Origin: an uncultured Microbacterium sp.
Lineage (GTDB): Bacteria; Actinomycetota; Actinomycetes; Actinomycetales; Microbacteriaceae
Direction of reading: 5' to 3'
Length of the DNA: 64,000 nt
Assembly: GCF_945952435.1 (NCBI RefSeq)
Contig: NZ_CAMFHZ010000007.1
Coordinates: 1 to 64,000, forward strand
Positions 1 to 8,730 of the stretch are shown in pieces (within the stretch, counting starts at the first letter, position 1; every line of letters begins with the position of its first letter). The notes beneath the pieces are model-generated. The model had not been told where the DNA came from, made no database searches, and worked only from the letters and a program-made list of their open reading frames with translations. Both the position numbers and the translations under genes were made by a program.

Positions 1-1
1 C

Positions 2-115
2 GCCAACTAGCGTGGAATCCCTGGGGTTATCCGCCATCTCGAGCGGGAACCTACACAACTGATGTAGGTTCCTGTGGGTTTCACGCCGAACTGACATGTT
101 CCACGGGTAGTTGGC
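2..115. repeat. Nested inverted repeat at left edge of window
   Basis: Outer arms at 2-17 (GCCAACTAGCGTGGAA) and 99-115 (TTCCACGGGTAGTTGGC) are complementary except for about one base plus a 1-nt indel. Inside lies a perfect 10-bp stem, GGAACCTACA at 46-55 and TGTAGGTTCC at 63-72, with a 7-nt loop. The intervening segments (18-45 and 73-98) do not pair obviously. The shape resembles a folded single-stranded recombination site or a mobile-element end, but no integrase or transposase gene is present and canonical integron core-site bases are not matched. What it does is unknown. Confidence 0.55.
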
Positions 116-223
116 AGGCACTTGGCATCGCTGCCACTTGCTATTGCTCGCGAGCTCGGCTGCAGTCCGACGACGATCCGCAGGCATCTCCGCGCGGCGG
201 GACTGACGCACGGGGTGACGTAA
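95..223 (+). pseudogene. Degenerate helix-turn-helix remnant
   Basis: The frame ending at the TAA at 221-223 reads a plausible helix-turn-helix, with ELGCSPTTIRRHLRAAGL near its end. This is the spacing seen in DNA-binding domains of recombinases, transposases and homing-type endonucleases. The same frame upstream is broken by stops at 8-10, 65-67 and 92-94, and no start codon with a ribosome-binding site is visible. It is best read as the decayed 3' end of a DNA-binding gene, overlapping the nested inverted repeat. A chance resemblance cannot be excluded over 40 codons. Confidence 0.3.
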
Positions 224-278
224 CCAGCGACGTCGCTCGGGCGACACATCGCGTCGCCCGGGAACCCACTGGCAGGGA

Positions 279-295
279 ATACCCCAGAGGGGTAT
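279..295. promoter_or_regulatory. CsoR-type copper operator
   Basis: ATACCCCAGAGGGGTAT is a perfect inverted repeat with 7-bp arms around AGA. It matches the actinobacterial CsoR operator pattern, with C-runs and G-runs flanked by TA/AT. It lies 55 bp upstream of the copper chaperone start, so copper-responsive derepression of the copZ-copA pair is expected. No csoR gene lies in the window. Confidence 0.8.
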
Positions 296-349
296 CGTTG
301 TTCAGACCCGATGAGGCGCCTGGACGGGCGCCGACAGGAGGCCGGAGAG

Positions 350-559
350 ATGTCGATCAACGAGTACCAGGTGACCGGGATGACGTGCGAGCACTGCGAG
401 AGGTCCGTGCGCGAGGAGGTCGGCGAAATTGCGGGCGTCGAGGACATCCAGGTCAGTGCGCAGAGCGGCCGTCTCGTCGTCACCGCCGAGGGCGACCTCG
501 ACGACGCCGCCGTGCTGGCCGCGGTCGACGAGGCCGGCTACACGGCCGTCCGGCTCTGA
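350..559 (+). CDS. copZ: Copper chaperone, heavy-metal-associated domain
   Basis: This 69-residue cytosolic protein is one HMA domain (ferredoxin-like fold). It has the Cu(I)-binding motif MTCEHC near residues 10-15 and the usual Gly-Tyr (EAGYTAV) close to the C-terminus. Such proteins carry Cu(I) to the export ATPase, which is the next gene 13 bp downstream. The ATG at 350 was chosen over the in-frame ATG at 311 because it follows AGGAGGCCGGAGAG and gives the normal family N-terminus. The perfect CsoR-type operator at 279-295 sits just upstream, so the pair is expected to be copper-induced. Confidence 0.9.
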   Translation: MSINEYQVTGMTCEHCERSVREEVGEIAGVEDIQVSAQSGRLVVTAEGDLDDAAVLAAVDEAGYTAVRL

Positions 560-572
560 GAGCGGAGTCGTC

Positions 573-2813
573 ATGACCGCGACCGGCATCGAGCTGGAGA
601 TCGGCGGGATGACCTGCGCCTCCTGCGCGAACCGCATCGAGCGCAAGCTCAACAGGCTCGACGGCGTCACCGCGACCGTCAACTACGCGACCGAGAAGGC
701 TCGCGTGACCGTCCCGGACGGCTACGACCCCGATCTGCTCATCGCCGAGGTGGAGCGGACCGGGTACACGGCCGCGCTGCCGTCGACCGTCGAGACGGCT
801 CCGGTGCCGGATCGTCCCGCGCACCAAGACGATCCTGAGCTCGCCGCGCTGCGTCAGCGTCTGATCGGATCCCTCGCACTGACGATCCCCGTGATCGCGA
901 TGGCGATGATCCCCGCTCTCCAGTTCACGTACTGGCAGTGGGCGTCGCTCGCGCTCGCCGCACCGGTCGTCGTGTGGGGGGCCTGGCCCTTCCATCGCGC
1001 GGCGTGGACCAACCTGCGCCACGGCGCGGCGACGATGGACACGCTGGTCTCGCTCGGGGTTTCCGCCGCCTTCCTGTGGTCGCTCTACGCGCTCTTCCTC
1101 GGCACGGCAGGGGAGCCCGGCATGGTGCATCCGTTCGCGTTCTCCCTGACGCGCTCGGACGGCGCCGGCAACATCTACCTCGAGGCCGCCGCGGGTGTGA
1201 CCACGTTCCTCCTCGCCGGTCGCTACGTCGAGAAGCGGGCGAAGCGGCAGGCGGGGGCGGCGCTGCGGGCTCTCCTTGCCCTCGGTGCGAAGGACGTCGC
1301 CGTGCTGCGTGCCGGCGTGGAGCAGCGGATCCCGGTCGAGGAGCTCCGGGTGGGGGACGAGTTCGTCGTGCGCCCGGGGGAGAAGATCGCGACCGACGGG
1401 ATCGTCGTGTCGGGGTCCTCCGCGATCGACGCCTCGATGCTCACCGGCGAGTCGGTGCCGGTCGAGGTCGCGGCCGACGATGTCGTGGCAGGGGCCACCG
1501 TCAACGCCGGAGGGCGGCTCGTCGTCCGCGCGACCCGGATCGGATCCGACACGCAGCTGGCCCAGATGGCGAAGCTCGTCGAAGACGCGCAGACCGGGAA
1601 GGCCGCCGTGCAGCGCCTCGCCGATCGGATCTCGGGCGTGTTCGTGCCCATCGTCCTCGTGATCGCCGTGGTCACGCTCGTCGTCTGGCTGATCGCCGGC
1701 TTCGGGGCGACCGCCGCGTTCACCGCCGCCGTCGCCGTGCTGGTGATCGCCTGCCCCTGTGCGCTGGGGCTCGCCACTCCGACCGCGCTGCTGGTCGGCA
1801 CGGGGCGGGGAGCGCAGCTGGGGATCCTGATCAAGGGGCCAGAGACGCTCGAGTCGACGCGGACGGTCGACACGATCGTCCTGGACAAGACCGGCACGCT
1901 CACCACCGGACGCATGACGCTCGTCGACGTGCTCGCGGAGGACGGGGTCGATCGAAGCGACCTGCTGCGCTTCGCCGGGGCTCTCGAGCACGCCTCCGAG
2001 CACCCGATCGCGCGGGCGATCGCCCACGCCGCCGCCGCGGAGGTCGGCGCGCTCCCCGTGCCGGAGGACTTCGCCAACGTTGAGGGTCTCGGAGTGCAGG
2101 GCATCGTCGACGGGCACGCCGTCGTGGTCGGGCGCCCCGCGTTCCTCGCGACCTGGTCCCAGCATCCGTCCCCGGCGCTCGCCGCGGCACAGGCCGAGGC
2201 CGAGCGCCAAGGGAGGACGGTCGTCGCCGTGGGCTGGGACGGCGCCGCGCGGGGCATCCTCGTGGTCGCGGACACGCTCAAGCCGACGAGCGCCCAGGCG
2301 GTCGGCGAGCTCGAAGCCCTCGGGCTCCGGCCCGTGCTGCTGACGGGTGATAACGAAGCGGTCGCCCGACGGATCGCCGCCGAGGTGGGGATCGACGAGG
2401 TGCACGCAGGCGTGCTGCCGCAGGACAAGGTCGCCGTGATCGCGGAGCTGCAGGCCTCCGGACGGGTGGTCGCGATGGTCGGCGACGGCGTGAACGACGC
2501 GCCCGCGCTCGCACAGGCCGACCTCGGGCTGGCGATGGGCACGGGGGCCGACGTGGCGATCGAGGCCTCCGACATCACGCTCGTGCGGGGGGACCTGCGC
2601 GCCGCGGTCGACGCGATCCGCCTCTCCCGCCGCACCCTCGGAACCATCAAGGGCAACCTGTTCTGGGCCTTCGCGTACAACGTGGCGGCGATCCCGATCG
2701 CGGCGCTCGGCATGCTGAACCCGATGCTCGCCGGCGCGGCGATGGCCCTGTCCAGCGTGTTCGTCGTCGCCAACAGCCTGCGCCTGAGGGCATTCCGCAG
2801 CGTCGCCCGCTAG
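573..2813 (+). CDS. copA: Copper-exporting P1B-type ATPase
   Basis: This 746-residue inner-membrane pump exports Cu(I) at the cost of ATP. It has one N-terminal HMA domain with GMTCASC (Cys15, Cys18), then eight predicted membrane helices. The actuator-domain TGES is at 291-294, the transmembrane metal site CPC at 394-396, the phosphorylated Asp of DKTGT at 438, an SEHP-type His-Pro motif in the nucleotide-binding domain and GDGVNDAP from about 637. CPC marks the Cu(I)/Ag(I) subgroup. The ATG at 573 gives the normal N-terminus; the frame stays open upstream, overlapping copZ, but that stretch is not family-like. It is co-transcribed with copZ and convergent with the next gene. Confidence 0.95.
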   Translation: MTATGIELEIGGMTCASCANRIERKLNRLDGVTATVNYATEKARVTVPDGYDPDLLIAEVERTGYTAALPSTVETAPVPDRPAHQDDPELAALRQRLIGSLALTIPVIAMAMIPALQFTYWQWASLALAAPVVVWGAWPFHRAAWTNLRHGAATMDTLVSLGVSAAFLWSLYALFLGTAGEPGMVHPFAFSLTRSDGAGNIYLEAAAGVTTFLLAGRYVEKRAKRQAGAALRALLALGAKDVAVLRAGVEQRIPVEELRVGDEFVVRPGEKIATDGIVVSGSSAIDASMLTGESVPVEVAADDVVAGATVNAGGRLVVRATRIGSDTQLAQMAKLVEDAQTGKAAVQRLADRISGVFVPIVLVIAVVTLVVWLIAGFGATAAFTAAVAVLVIACPCALGLATPTALLVGTGRGAQLGILIKGPETLESTRTVDTIVLDKTGTLTTGRMTLVDVLAEDGVDRSDLLRFAGALEHASEHPIARAIAHAAAAEVGALPVPEDFANVEGLGVQGIVDGHAVVVGRPAFLATWSQHPSPALAAAQAEAERQGRTVVAVGWDGAARGILVVADTLKPTSAQAVGELEALGLRPVLLTGDNEAVARRIAAEVGIDEVHAGVLPQDKVAVIAELQASGRVVAMVGDGVNDAPALAQADLGLAMGTGADVAIEASDITLVRGDLRAAVDAIRLSRRTLGTIKGNLFWAFAYNVAAIPIAALGMLNPMLAGAAMALSSVFVVANSLRLRAFRSVAR

Positions 2814-2836
2814 CGCGATCCGGGTGGGCCGATCCC

Positions 2837-3805
2837 TCAGCGAGCGACCGGCTCACCCGGACCTTTCGCGGCGGGCGTCGCGGGAGGAAGCGGCCGTGCG
2901 AGGCGTCGGTGCAGCATCCCCTGGCTGGTGAGGATGCCCAGGATGACGATCGCACCGCCGACCGGCTCGAACCAGTGCACGTGCTCTCCGAGCAGGAGAA
3001 CCCCGAGGACCACGCCCACCACCGGCGTGAGATAGGTGACCGTCGAAGCCCGGACGGGCCCCCACTCGCGGATCACCCTGGTGTACCAGATGTAGGCGAC
3101 TCCGGTGCCCAGCACTCCGAGCGCCGTGACGCTCAGCACGACGGCCGGGCTCAGCGCCACGGGTCCTCCTGCGAGGAACGGTGCGAGCAGCAGGCTCACG
3201 AGCGCGGCCATCGCGAGCTGCGCGGAGGCGAGGGTGACCGCGTCGTAGGGCAGCCCGCTGACGAAGCGGCGCAGGTAGAGCCCGGAGAACCCGTAGCTGA
3301 GCGTCGCGCCGAGGCAGGCGAGCTGGGCGGGCAGCGTCGTGCTCAGGTCGGCGTCCCCGATGAGCCGCCAGGGTCCGCTCAGCACGACGACGCCCGCGAT
3401 GCCGATCGCGAGTCCCGCGATGCGCGCCCGATCCAGGCGCTCCGTGCGGAGCACGAGGGGGGTGAGCAACAGCGTCATAATCGGCGTCGTGGCGTTGTAG
3501 ATGCTGGCGAGACTGGAGGGGAGGACCTGTTCCGCCCCGGCGAAGAGCGAGAAGGGGATCACGCAGAACGTCGTGCCGACCACCGCCAGATGTGCCCACA
3601 CGCGCAGCTCGCGCGGCCAGCGGCGTCGCGTCACGAGCATGATCACCGCGAGCGCCGCCGCTCCGAACAGGATGCGCCCGAGCACGACCTGCGCCGGCGA
3701 GAGGCCGCCGAGGCCGACCTTGATGAAAAGGAAGCTCGCACCCCAGACGAGCGACAGGGCGAGGAACGCGCCGACGGTGGCGGAGGACTTGCCGGAGCTC
3801 TGCAT
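2837..3805 (-). CDS. EamA/DMT-family membrane transporter
   Basis: This 322-residue protein has about ten hydrophobic helices in two EamA repeats. The first begins VGAFLALSLVWGASFLFIKVG and the second includes the SxxxYLTPVVGVVLGVLLLGE signature. Members of the drug/metabolite transporter superfamily export amino acids, nucleosides or drugs, and the substrate cannot be told from sequence. The ATG at 3805 is preferred over the in-frame ATG at 3835 because the latter lies inside an inverted repeat that looks like the shared operator. It is transcribed divergently from a LysR-family gene, a layout that usually means the regulator controls the transporter. Confidence 0.85.
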   Translation of the reverse strand: MQSSGKSSATVGAFLALSLVWGASFLFIKVGLGGLSPAQVVLGRILFGAAALAVIMLVTRRRWPRELRVWAHLAVVGTTFCVIPFSLFAGAEQVLPSSLASIYNATTPIMTLLLTPLVLRTERLDRARIAGLAIGIAGVVVLSGPWRLIGDADLSTTLPAQLACLGATLSYGFSGLYLRRFVSGLPYDAVTLASAQLAMAALVSLLLAPFLAGGPVALSPAVVLSVTALGVLGTGVAYIWYTRVIREWGPVRASTVTYLTPVVGVVLGVLLLGEHVHWFEPVGGAIVILGILTSQGMLHRRLARPLPPATPAAKGPGEPVAR

Positions 3806-3830
3806 GGGGCCTAGTCTCGGAGCCGCCTCT

Positions 3831-3847
3831 TGCATGAGGCAAATGCA
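3831..3847. promoter_or_regulatory. Inverted repeat in divergent transporter/LysR promoter
   Basis: TGCAT-N7-ATGCA is a perfect 5-bp-arm palindrome in the 71-bp gap between the EamA transporter (minus) and the LysR gene (plus). Size and position fit a LysR-type recognition site, although it is not a strict symmetric T-N11-A box. Confidence 0.45.
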
Positions 3848-3876
3848 TCGCGGTCATCACCGCATGAGGAGGATAG

Positions 3877-4728
3877 ATGGCGCTCACGCTCGCCCAGCTG
3901 CGCGCCCTGACCAGCGTCGCGGAGTGCGGATCGTTCACGGTCGCGGCAGAGCGGCTGGGGATCAGCCAGTCCGCGGTGTCGCACGCCGTGGCAGGCCTCG
4001 AACGCGAGCTCGGGGGAAAGGTCCTCCAACGCGACAATGTGCTCGCGCTCACCGCGATCGGCCACCGCGTCCTCGATCACGCGCACGCCGTGCTCGCGTC
4101 GGTCTCCGCCCTGGAGAGCGCGGTGAGGCAGGACGGATCGGTCTCCGGATCCGTCCGGCTCGGTGCCGTCGCGACCGTGTGCCAGGGGCTGCTGCCCGAG
4201 CTGCTGCCGCTCTGGGCGGCGCGCCTGCCGCACGTCGAGGTGCTCATCTACGAGGGCGACGACGACGAGATGCCGGAATGGCTCGAGGCGGGCGTCGTGG
4301 ACGCCGCGATCCTGGTCGAGCCCGCGCCGGACCCCGCGGGAGGGAAGCTGGTCGCGACCGACGAGTTCGCCGCGGTGGTCCGTCGCGACCACCCCCTCGC
4401 GGGGCTCGACGGGATCCCGCTCGCCGAGCTGCAGGTGGACGGTCTCATCGTCTCGAGCGGCGGGTGCGAGCGCCACGTCCGCCGGATGCACGAGGACGAG
4501 GGCCTCCCGTTCGCGTTCTCGCATCGGGTGCGTGAGATGAGCACGCTCTTCCGCATGGTGGAGCAGGGCATGGGCGTGGCGATCGTCCCCTCGCTGGGGC
4601 GCGGCATGCTGCCCGACGGGCTGGTCATGCGCCCGCTCGCCGCGCCTCGGCCGCGTCGCCTCGTGCTCGCCGGGCCGACGTCGCGACCCTGGCACCCCCT
4701 CGCCCAGGCCCTCGTGGATGCCCTGTGA
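3877..4728 (+). CDS. LysR-family transcriptional regulator
   Basis: The protein has 283 residues. The N-terminal winged helix-turn-helix (about residues 2-60) has the classic LysR sequence, with GSFTVAAERLGISQSAVSHA and LERELGGKVLQR. The rest is a type-2 periplasmic-binding-like effector domain. A strong GAGGAGG precedes the ATG. It is divergent from the EamA transporter and presumably regulates it and itself through the palindrome between them. The inducer is unknown. Confidence 0.9.
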   Translation: MALTLAQLRALTSVAECGSFTVAAERLGISQSAVSHAVAGLERELGGKVLQRDNVLALTAIGHRVLDHAHAVLASVSALESAVRQDGSVSGSVRLGAVATVCQGLLPELLPLWAARLPHVEVLIYEGDDDEMPEWLEAGVVDAAILVEPAPDPAGGKLVATDEFAAVVRRDHPLAGLDGIPLAELQVDGLIVSSGGCERHVRRMHEDEGLPFAFSHRVREMSTLFRMVEQGMGVAIVPSLGRGMLPDGLVMRPLAAPRPRRLVLAGPTSRPWHPLAQALVDAL

Positions 4729-4821
4729 GGGCGTCCGCCCGCGGCCCGCAGCGGAGCAGACGGACCGGTCGACGTGCGGGTCGTGCCGGACGCGGTGCGG
4801 TCGCGCCGCGATACTGAGGCG

Positions 4822-5658
4822 ATGAACCGCTCCACGCGCTCGATCCTCCGGCTGAGCCTCGCCGCGGTCTCGCTCGTCCTGCTCGCCGTGGTCCTGGGCA
4901 CTCTGGCCTGGTGGTTCACCGAGGAGCGGGTCGTGGCATCGCCCGGGCGCTCCTCCGCCGCGATCCACGTCGAGGCGACGGTGGATCGCATCGACACGGC
5001 GGCGAACACGGCGCGGGTCACGTGGGTGATCGAGCCGGAGCGTTCGCTGACCGACGACGGGGCTCTGCGTCGCGACGTCGTCGTGCGCATCCCGGCGCTC
5101 TCGGAGGACGACATCGTGCTCGCGAAGGGGAGCGTGCCGGCGCCCCGGTCGTCGACGCTGGAGCTGAGTGCGGGCGATGCCACCGCCTACCCCTTCGACG
5201 CGTACCGGGGGAGCATCGCGGTCAGTGCGGAGTCCGAGGGGACCCCGCTGTCCACGGCCCTCTCGATCAGCCAGTCCGACGCCGGTTTCACGATCGACGG
5301 CGCGGCCCGCATGGCCGACGACGATGCGTCGGCCACGGTCACCATGCAGCGCACCCTCGGGACGCGGACGTTCGCCGTGTTCATGGCCGCCGTCATGTGG
5401 GCGCTGGCGCTGAGCGTCGCGATCGCCGCGTACGTCATCACCCGGGGACGGCGGGGCTTCGTCTGGCCGGCCATGGGCTGGATGGCGGCGACGCTGTTCG
5501 CCCTCGTCGCGTTCCGCAACGCGGCGCCGGGCGCTCCGCCCATCGGGTGCCTGCTCGACATGACCGCGTTCTTCTGGGCCGAGGCCGTGGTCGTCGCGGC
5601 CCTCGTCTGGGTGGTCGTGCGGGGTCTGCCGATCGAGTTCCCGGCCGACGACGCCTGA
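4822..5658 (+). CDS. DUF4436-type membrane protein
   Basis: This 278-residue protein has one N-terminal membrane segment (about residues 7-28), an extracytoplasmic beta-rich domain of about 160 residues containing YPFDAYRG, and three C-terminal helices. This is the layout of the DUF4436 family, which has no assigned biochemical role. The YPFD motif is the most conserved part of the family. The ATG at 4822 is preferred over the in-frame GTG at 4774 because it directly precedes the hydrophobic segment and follows a weak TGAGG. Nothing in the neighbourhood suggests a function. Confidence 0.7.
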   Translation: MNRSTRSILRLSLAAVSLVLLAVVLGTLAWWFTEERVVASPGRSSAAIHVEATVDRIDTAANTARVTWVIEPERSLTDDGALRRDVVVRIPALSEDDIVLAKGSVPAPRSSTLELSAGDATAYPFDAYRGSIAVSAESEGTPLSTALSISQSDAGFTIDGAARMADDDASATVTMQRTLGTRTFAVFMAAVMWALALSVAIAAYVITRGRRGFVWPAMGWMAATLFALVAFRNAAPGAPPIGCLLDMTAFFWAEAVVVAALVWVVVRGLPIEFPADDA

Positions 5659-5721
5659 GCGGTCCTCGCTCTGGTCCGCCCGACCCTGCGGCCACGCGGG
5701 CGTACGGAGGAGAATGCTTCC

Positions 5722-6378
5722 GTGCCCGGAGAACCCCACGCCGACGTCCCGTCCTTCCTCCCTCCCCGCCTCGTCGATCGGGCGCAGGCGCTCGCCGCGC
5801 GGGACGCGCGTGTCGTGCTCGGGATCGTGGGAGAGCCCGGCGCAGGCAAGACCACCCTCGCCGTCGCGGTGCTGGCGGCGCTGAGGGAGCGCGGCGTCCC
5901 CGTCGCGTGGCTCCCGATGGACGGCTTCCACCTGGGCGACGCGAGTCTGGACGCGCTCGGGCTGCGCGAGCGCAAGGGCGCCGTGGAGACCTTCGACGGG
6001 TGGGGCTACCTGGCGACCCTGCGCCGCGTCCTGGCCGAGACGGATCACCCCGTCTACGTCCCCGGGTTCGAGCGCACCCTGGAGCAGCCGATCGCGGCGG
6101 ACCGGGTGATCCCGCCCGGCCCCGCGCTCGTCGTCACCGAGGGCAACTACCTTCTCGACGAGACGGAGCCGTGGGCGTTCGTGCGCCGGAGCGTGGCGGA
6201 GGTCTGGTACGCCGACGTGCCTCAGGCGGTGCGGCGCAGGCGGCTCGTCGACCGGCATGTCGCGTACGGCAAGTCGCCCGAGGCGGCGCGGGCCTGGGTC
6301 GCCGCGGTCGACGAGCCCAACGCGGAGCGGATCCGCGCCCGTCGCGCGCTCGCGGACGTGATCGTCCCGGTCGGCTGA
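5722..6378 (+). CDS. P-loop nucleoside/nucleotide kinase-family protein
   Basis: This 218-residue cytosolic P-loop kinase has Walker A GEPGAGKTT near residue 40 and MDGFHLGD near 72. The latter is typical of the uridine kinase, pantothenate kinase and phosphoribulokinase superfamily. The lid-type arginines appear in QAVRRRRLVDRH. Actinobacterial relatives are annotated only as nucleoside/nucleotide kinase family, so the substrate is unknown. The GTG start is supported by GGAGGAGA at 5706-5713, 8 nt upstream. It stands alone and converges with the LacI regulator 15 bp away. Confidence 0.75.
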   Translation: MPGEPHADVPSFLPPRLVDRAQALAARDARVVLGIVGEPGAGKTTLAVAVLAALRERGVPVAWLPMDGFHLGDASLDALGLRERKGAVETFDGWGYLATLRRVLAETDHPVYVPGFERTLEQPIAADRVIPPGPALVVTEGNYLLDETEPWAFVRRSVAEVWYADVPQAVRRRRLVDRHVAYGKSPEAARAWVAAVDEPNAERIRARRALADVIVPVG

Positions 6379-6393
6379 GAGATCGGGCGGTCC

Positions 6394-7431
6394 TCAGGCG
6401 GGACGGATCTCGCCGGAACCGCGCGGGACGAGGTCCACCGGCACCACCGTGGTCTCGTGCGGGAGGCGGGCGCCGGCGTCCAGGGACGCGAAGACCCGCT
6501 CCGCGGCGAGCCGGCCGATCTCCTGCGGACGCTGCGCGACGACGCTGATCCCGGGATCCATCAGGTCGGCGAGCTCGATGTCGTCGAAGCCGATGAGGGC
6601 GACGTCGTTGTGGCGCCCGAGCTTGCGCAGAGCGTGCACGGCGCCGACCGTGATGAGGTTCTGCCCGCTCACGATCGCCGTCGGCGCGTCCGGCGCCCCG
6701 AGCAGGGCCATGACCGCGCGTTCCGCCGCGTCCTGGTCGGAGAGGTCGGCGACGATCGTCGCGGCCTCGGCGGGGAGGCCGAACTCGTCGAGCGCGGCGA
6801 GGAATCCGCGCTCGCGCTCCTGCGCGGTCCAGATCTCGCGGCGGTCGATGAGCAGGGCGATCCGTCGGTGGCCGAACCCGAGCACATGGCGGGTCGCCAG
6901 GCGCGCGCCGCCGACGTTGTCGGAGCGCACCCGATCCGCGTCGTAGCCCGACTGCTCGCGGTCGATGAACACGACCGGCAGGTTCGGCGGGATCAGCTCG
7001 GCGAGGTAGGCCTGGCTCTGGGCCACCGAGGTGAGGATCAGCCCGTCGACCTTGCGGCGGACGAACGCCTCGATCGCCGCGAGCTCGCGCTCCGGGTCGT
7101 CGTCCAGGCTCGAGGCGAACACGGCGACGTCCCGATGGATCGCGACGTCCTCGACGGCGCGGTGGATCGTGGCGGAGAACGGGTTGGCGACGCTGCCGAG
7201 CAGCAGTCCGAGGGAGCGGGTGCGGGTCGTGGTGCGGCGCAGGTTCGCCGCGTGCGCATCCGGCTCCCAGCGCAGTTCGGCGATCGAGGCCCGCACCCGC
7301 GCGGCGGTCGCCGGCGCGACGTTGGGCTCGTCGTTGACGACACGCGACACGGTCTTGGTGCCGACGCCCGCGTGGCGCGCAACCTCCCGGATCGTGACCC
7401 GTCCGCCGGAACGCGGCGATAACGATGTCAT
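6394..7431 (-). CDS. LacI-family transcriptional repressor
   Basis: This 345-residue protein has a LacI helix-turn-helix at residues 10-35 (TIREVARHAGVGTKTVSRVV) and the hinge helix LRRTTTRTRSLGLLL near 65. A type-1 periplasmic-binding-like effector domain carries the IGFDDIELADLMDPGISVV segment. The frame is open for 102 codons upstream, but the ATG at 7431 places the HTH at the normal position and follows GAGGCGAGAG. It is divergent from the sugar ABC operon at 7571, with a near-perfect LacI-type operator between them (7493-7510). It most likely represses that operon until the sugar or its phosphate binds. Confidence 0.9.
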   Translation of the reverse strand: MTSLSPRSGGRVTIREVARHAGVGTKTVSRVVNDEPNVAPATAARVRASIAELRWEPDAHAANLRRTTTRTRSLGLLLGSVANPFSATIHRAVEDVAIHRDVAVFASSLDDDPERELAAIEAFVRRKVDGLILTSVAQSQAYLAELIPPNLPVVFIDREQSGYDADRVRSDNVGGARLATRHVLGFGHRRIALLIDRREIWTAQERERGFLAALDEFGLPAEAATIVADLSDQDAAERAVMALLGAPDAPTAIVSGQNLITVGAVHALRKLGRHNDVALIGFDDIELADLMDPGISVVAQRPQEIGRLAAERVFASLDAGARLPHETTVVPVDLVPRGSGEIRPA

Positions 7432-7492
7432 CACTCTCGCCTCGTTTCTCACTGTGCTCTTGCACCTTATCGATTCCCGGGGTAGAACTGTG

Positions 7493-7510
7493 CCTGACAC
7501 CGTTGTCAGG
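7493..7510. promoter_or_regulatory. LacI-type operator for sugar ABC operon
   Basis: CCTGACACCGTTGTCAGG is an 18-bp inverted repeat with 8 of 9 positions symmetric and a central CG, as in LacI/GalR operators. It lies 61 bp before the binding-protein start and 62 bp from the divergent LacI start, so one site could control both directions. Confidence 0.65.
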
Positions 7511-7570
7511 CGGCCGGCCCGCCCGGGTGTTTCCAATGATGCAACCCCCGATCCTGTAAGGACAGCAAAG

Positions 7571-8677
7571 ATGCCTCTGCACATGACCCGCCGCACGAAG
7601 CTCGCCGTCGCGGCCTCTCTCGCCACCGTCGCCGCCCTCTCCCTGAGCGCCTGTTCGTCGAGCGGCGCGGGCGCCGGATCCACCGTCGGTCCGAACGACG
7701 AGGTCGGCGTCACGCTGATCGTCAAGACCACGACCAACCCCTACTTCGTCTCGATGGAGGACGCGGCCAAGGCCGACGCGAAGAAGGCCAACGTGAAGCT
7801 CACCCTCGCCGCAGGGAAGAAGGACGGCGACACGGACAGCCAGATCCAGGCGATCGAGAACGCGATCTCCCGCGGCGACAAGGGCATCCTGATCACACCC
7901 AACGGCACGGCCGTCAACAACGAGATCGCGAAGGCGCGCAAGGCGGGCCTCTACGTGATCGCACTCGACACGGTGCCGGATCCGGCCGACTCCGTCGACA
8001 TCACCTTCGCGACAGACAACTTCGCGGCCGGTGAGCTGATCGGCAAGTGGACCGCCGCGAAACTGGACGGCAAGAAGGCCACGATCGCGATGCTCGACCT
8101 GTTCAGCGACCAGATCGTCACCGTCGACACCGACCGCGACCAGGGCTTCCTCAAGGGCATGGGCATCGCGGTCCCCGACAAGAGCAAGAACGGATCCGAG
8201 GCCGCGAGCGGAAGCTACACCGGGGGCAAGGGCGGCGACTACACGGTGGTCGGTCACCAGGCGACCCAGGGCGCCGAGGACGGCGGCCGCTCGGCGATGG
8301 AGACGCTGCTGTCGAAGAGCCCGGACATCAACGTCGTCTACACGATCAACGAGCCTGCCGCGTACGGCGCGTACCAGGCGCTGAAGGCGGCCGGCAAGGA
8401 GAAGGACGTGACGATCGTCTCGATCGACGGCGGCTGCACGGGCGTCGGCTACGTCAAGGACGGCATCATCGGCGCAACCGCTCAGCAGTACCCGTCGAAG
8501 ATGGCGTCGCTCGGCATGGAGGCCATCGCCAAGATCGCCCGCGGCGGCGAGAAGCCCAAGCCCACCGACGGCCTCGACTTCTTCAGCACCGGCCAGAAGC
8601 TCGTCACCGACCAGGCCGTGAGCGGCCTGGAGAGCATCACGACCGCCGACGCCGCCAGCACCTGCTGGGGCAAGTGA
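7571..8677 (+). CDS. Sugar ABC transporter substrate-binding lipoprotein (CUT2)
   Basis: This 368-residue lipoprotein has an n-region MTRRTKLAV, a hydrophobic stretch and the lipobox LSAC (acylated Cys near residue 22). The mature part is a type-1 periplasmic-binding fold of the ribose/fructose class, with an NPYFVSMEDAAK start and a TINEPAAYGAYQAL hinge-region segment. It captures a monosaccharide outside the membrane for the permease and ATPase encoded next. The overall set resembles FrcB-FrcC-FrcA fructose importers, an inference supported by the PfkB kinase in the operon. AAGGAC precedes the ATG at 7571; ATG at 7583 is an alternative. Confidence 0.88.
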   Translation: MPLHMTRRTKLAVAASLATVAALSLSACSSSGAGAGSTVGPNDEVGVTLIVKTTTNPYFVSMEDAAKADAKKANVKLTLAAGKKDGDTDSQIQAIENAISRGDKGILITPNGTAVNNEIAKARKAGLYVIALDTVPDPADSVDITFATDNFAAGELIGKWTAAKLDGKKATIAMLDLFSDQIVTVDTDRDQGFLKGMGIAVPDKSKNGSEAASGSYTGGKGGDYTVVGHQATQGAEDGGRSAMETLLSKSPDINVVYTINEPAAYGAYQALKAAGKEKDVTIVSIDGGCTGVGYVKDGIIGATAQQYPSKMASLGMEAIAKIARGGEKPKPTDGLDFFSTGQKLVTDQAVSGLESITTADAASTCWGK

Positions 8678-8681
8678 CCTC

Positions 8682-8711
8682 GGGTGCGCCGGCGACGCCG
8701 CCGGCGCACCC
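8682..8711 (+). promoter_or_regulatory. Intercistronic hairpin after the binding-protein gene
   Basis: A perfect 13-bp GC stem, GGGTGCGCCGGCG at 8682-8694 and CGCCGGCGCACCC at 8699-8711, has a 4-nt loop and no following T-run. It sits between the binding-protein stop and the permease start. Such hairpins commonly stabilise the upstream mRNA or attenuate readthrough, keeping the binding protein in excess over the membrane parts. Confidence 0.7.
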
Positions 8712-8730
8712 CCGACTCCGGGAGAACCAG

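Noticed and set aside
2..115. Integron attC site
   Set aside because: The folded shape is suggestive, but the end sequences do not match the RYYYAAC/GTTRRRY core sites and no integron integrase is present.
7432..7737. 102-residue N-terminal extension of the LacI regulator
   Set aside because: It would cover the operator and the start of the divergent binding-protein gene and displace the HTH from the N-terminus. ATG 7431 with GAGGCGAGAG fits better.
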